Assembly (NCBI RefSeq): GCF_900167945.1
Contig: NZ_FUZA01000008.1
Coordinates: forward strand, 220,176-284,175
DNA from: Dyadobacter psychrophilus
Lineage (GTDB): Bacteria > Bacteroidota > Bacteroidia > Cytophagales > Spirosomataceae
DNA length: 64,000 nt
Direction of reading: 5' to 3'
This document shows, piece by piece, positions 61,477 to 64,000 of this stretch. The position numbers and the translations under genes were made by a program. How positions within the stretch are numbered: position 1 is the first letter of the stretch; each line of letters starts with the position of its first letter. The notes under the pieces were generated by a model, which had not been told where the DNA came from, did not search any database, and saw nothing but the letters and a program-made list of their open reading frames with translations.

Positions 61477-64000
61477 ATGCGTCCTTCTTTACGACTTCTT
61501 CCAATCATTGCACTTTTGTTCTTGCTATTTTCTGTTTTTAATGCGCACGCAACGCACTTCCGTGCGGGAGAGATCACGGCCAGAAGGATTTCATCACTTA
61601 CTTACGAAATACGTTTATCAGCCTATTTCGATGTTTCGCCAGCCGGTATACAAGCTGCGGAGGCTGCCAACGACATTAATTTTTATTTTGGCAGCGAAGG
61701 GCCCAGAAAAGTGGATCGGGTGAGGGCAACCATACGGAACATTGGAAATAATACGACGTTCAATGAGTACGTTACGATATTCACTTTCCCAGCCGCCGGA
61801 AGTTACGAGATCTCGGTAGAAATGGATAACCGGAATGCCAACACGCTCAATTTGCGGGATGGGATGCAAACGGACGGAATCAATTTCTTCGTGCATACGA
61901 CACTGGAAATCAACACAAGCATTGGAACAAACCAGACGCCTGTCCTGTTAAATGCACCCATTGACCTGGCGGCCGTAGGACAACGATATATTCACAATCC
62001 CAATGCATTTGACGCGGACGGGGACAGCTTGTCTTTCAAACTTTTCACGCCTCAAAGCGGTGACGGAAGAGGGAACGGGCTGAACATTCCTTACAAAGAT
62101 CCTAATATGGTGACTCCTCCTGGCAGAACGGAGGCCGGAGCATCTCCTGCAACATTTAGTATTGATGCGGTAACGGGGGATTTGATCTGGGATGCGCCTG
62201 TAACCAAAGGTCAGTATAACGTTGCCTTTGTTGTTGAAGAGTGGCGTGATGGTGTGCGGATCGGCCAGATTGTGCGCGACATGCAGATCCTGGTGGAAGA
62301 TGCCCGCAATGCAAGGCCGACGATTGATCCATTGCCTCCGATTTGCGTGGTGGCAGGAACGCGAATTAATCAGCAGATTAAAGCCGTCGACAAAGATGGA
62401 AACCCGCTGATCCTTACCAGTACAGGGGGTGTTTACCAAAGTTCGCTCATCAAGCCCGCATTGGCTACTTTCACTGCTCCTTCACAGGCAGCAGGACAGG
62501 TTACCGGACAATTTGTATGGCAAACAGGCTGCGACCACATCCGCCTCGAACCTTATGATGTGCTTTTCAAGGTGGAGGACGCGCCAGCGCCCGGCACCAA
62601 TCCAAATCTCTTCCGAAAGCTGACGGACATGACCACGCTCAGCATTAAAGTTGTGGGGCCAAAAGTGCTGGGGCTAAGGGCTGTGGCAGCGACAGATCCA
62701 GCCGGAACGGCCTACAGGCTTAACTGGACGGCCTATAATTGCCCCGTCCCCGGTGCGCGGATTGTGATTTATAGAAGAGAAGGCTGTTCTGACATTCCGG
62801 TTGAGCCGTGTTTAACAGGCATCCCGGCAGGATCAGGTTACGAGGAAATCGGAAGGGTTGCAGTGGATCAAACTACATATCTCGATAATAACAATGGTGA
62901 CGGACTCCGCGCCGGCATTTCTTACAGTTACAGACTTGTTGTTGAGTTTCCCCGTCCAGGGACTAACATTAATGAGCCGGGAAGTTTAGTAGGCGGAGGA
63001 GAAAGTATTGCTTCTGACGAGTTTTGCTTGAATTTGCCCATGCTTGCACCGGTGATCACCAATGTTACTGTCGATTCAACCAGCGAAACAAGAGGGGTTA
63101 TCACGGTAAAATGGACTAAACCTGCTGCTTCATCCGGGCTTCCTGCACAATACCGCCTGTTCAGGGCAGTGGGACAGAATGGAACGGCTTTCACACAGAT
63201 CGCCACCATCAATACAAACCTTACCCCAGGTGCCCCTGACACTATTTTCGTAGACCGCGGGCTCAACACACTGGCTAACCCTTATAATTACAAGCTCGAA
63301 TATTACGCCACACAAGGCGGGCAGCTTGTGAAAATGGACGACATTAAAACAGCCAGCTCGGTAAGACTCGAACAAGGCGCCGCAGAACCCAACCGCATCC
63401 GGCTGAACTGGTCGGCACTGGTGCCCTGGGACAATGGCAACCGCACCCACAGGGTTTACCGGGAAGACAAAACAAGGCCCGGAACATTCAACCGCATTGC
63501 AGATGTCCCCGTAACAGGCCCGCAGACTTTCTCCTTTACAGATGATGGATCCGATAAATATGCAGCCGACGGAACTGTGAACACAACCATTGTCAGCGAT
63601 TCCACTTATTGTTATAAAGTTGAAACCGTTGGGTCTTATAACAACAGCCAGATCAAGCCATCCATACTTTACAACTTCTCGCAGATCCTGTGTGTTTCCT
63701 CCTCGGACACAACCAAGCCCTGTCCGCCGGTGCTGGCCATAGATTTGCTCAATTGTGATTCACTGCAAGCACACCCGGAAGCTTTTTGCAGTCCTACCGG
63801 TTTGACCAACCATCTTTCCTGGACTTACCCGCAATCCGTCGATGGCAAAGAATGTGACCCGAATGTATCGGCTTACCGCATTTACTATGCCCGTTACGAA
63901 GGCGATACGCCAGCATTGATAGCCACCGTTACCACGCCCCCATCGCCGCTGGCAACCACATTCAACCACGAAGGGCTTACTTCCTTTGCAGGCTGCTATT
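61477..64000 (+). CDS. Large secreted gliding/T9SS-type protein (3' partial)
   Basis: The frame is open from the ATG at 61477 to the right edge; 841 residues are visible. A signal peptide ends in FNAHA before THFRAGEITARRISSLTYEIRLSAYFD, the start seen in giant Bacteroidota surface proteins with a C-terminal gliding motility-associated domain. Then a cadherin/Ig-like unit with DADGDSLSFKLFTP and several fibronectin type III-like units (LNWTAYNCPVPGARIVIYRR; LSWTYPQSVDGKECD), each with a pair of Cys. The C-terminus is missing, so the sorting domain cannot be confirmed. Likely surface-exposed, transported by the type IX system. Confidence 0.88.
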   Translation, partial: MRPSLRLLPIIALLFLLFSVFNAHATHFRAGEITARRISSLTYEIRLSAYFDVSPAGIQAAEAANDINFYFGSEGPRKVDRVRATIRNIGNNTTFNEYVTIFTFPAAGSYEISVEMDNRNANTLNLRDGMQTDGINFFVHTTLEINTSIGTNQTPVLLNAPIDLAAVGQRYIHNPNAFDADGDSLSFKLFTPQSGDGRGNGLNIPYKDPNMVTPPGRTEAGASPATFSIDAVTGDLIWDAPVTKGQYNVAFVVEEWRDGVRIGQIVRDMQILVEDARNARPTIDPLPPICVVAGTRINQQIKAVDKDGNPLILTSTGGVYQSSLIKPALATFTAPSQAAGQVTGQFVWQTGCDHIRLEPYDVLFKVEDAPAPGTNPNLFRKLTDMTTLSIKVVGPKVLGLRAVAATDPAGTAYRLNWTAYNCPVPGARIVIYRREGCSDIPVEPCLTGIPAGSGYEEIGRVAVDQTTYLDNNNGDGLRAGISYSYRLVVEFPRPGTNINEPGSLVGGGESIASDEFCLNLPMLAPVITNVTVDSTSETRGVITVKWTKPAASSGLPAQYRLFRAVGQNGTAFTQIATINTNLTPGAPDTIFVDRGLNTLANPYNYKLEYYATQGGQLVKMDDIKTASSVRLEQGAAEPNRIRLNWSALVPWDNGNRTHRVYREDKTRPGTFNRIADVPVTGPQTFSFTDDGSDKYAADGTVNTTIVSDSTYCYKVETVGSYNNSQIKPSILYNFSQILCVSSSDTTKPCPPVLAIDLLNCDSLQAHPEAFCSPTGLTNHLSWTYPQSVDGKECDPNVSAYRIYYARYEGDTPALIATVTTPPSPLATTFNHEGLTSFAGCY

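Overview
This 64 kb window comes from a member of the Bacteroidota, most likely Cytophagales and close to Dyadobacter/Spirosomaceae. The grounds are a SusC/SusD pair, the gliding lipoprotein GldH, three secreted proteins of the gliding/type IX secretion (T9SS) kind, a Bacteroidota-type five-helix SdhC, TAnnTTTG promoter boxes in place of the usual -10, and starts with little Shine-Dalgarno. The genus is inference. The first gene is cut by the left edge and the last by the right edge. I see no prophage, insertion sequence, CRISPR array or rRNA; there is one tRNA (Phe).

Layout. 1-13 kb is an outer-membrane and periplasmic metabolism block: a soluble-dehydrogenase-like propeller with HEAT-type helices fused to a C-terminal cupredoxin, a secreted alpha/beta esterase, a convergent SusC/SusD pair, a MauG-type di-heme peroxidase and a PQQ/cytochrome c dehydrogenase. 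13-19 kb holds tRNA-Phe, a two-gene membrane Fe-S oxidoreductase (HdrD/GlpC-like), a conserved Bacteroidota protein, gldH, an AI-2E-type permease and a divergent secreted propeller-like protein whose start codon overlaps that of the permease. 19-26 kb has an OmpR-type regulator, a large AsmA-like protein, lysS, a cold-shock protein, a PspC protein and a GT2 glycosyltransferase. 26-34 kb has an EbfC nucleoid protein behind two paralogous T9SS type B proteins, then ribBA, a GNAT acetyltransferase and the heptose-7-phosphate kinase.

34-47 kb is mixed: a DUF6268-like barrel, a YdjC/ChbG deacetylase, a hybrid histidine kinase, lpdA, prfB with its programmed +1 frameshift preceded by a large palindromic repeat, a hydrolase, an MFS symporter, DoxX, an AraC regulator, and a symporter/aldolase/sigma-region-2 gene set. 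47-56 kb has a TVP38 protein, a trans-sulfuration enzyme, a DUF3127 OB-fold protein with an SSB-like acidic tip, an AlbA_2 protein, a HigBA toxin-antitoxin pair, cutC, a penicillin acylase and an OmpH/Skp-like chaperone. 56-64 kb has a polytopic GT-C-like membrane protein, the sdhCAB operon and the start of a giant secreted gliding-type protein.

How they fit together. SdhCAB and LpdA serve central metabolism. The peroxidase, quinoprotein and cupredoxin fusion suggest a periplasm rich in redox carriers. SusCD, the esterase, the penicillin acylase and the T9SS proteins point to a surface-feeding, gliding lifestyle. Most of the window is ordinary core and accessory genome. The items most worth a second look are the sigma-region-2-only protein, the DUF3127 protein with an SSB-type tip, the dehydrogenase-cupredoxin fusion and the structured palindrome upstream of prfB.
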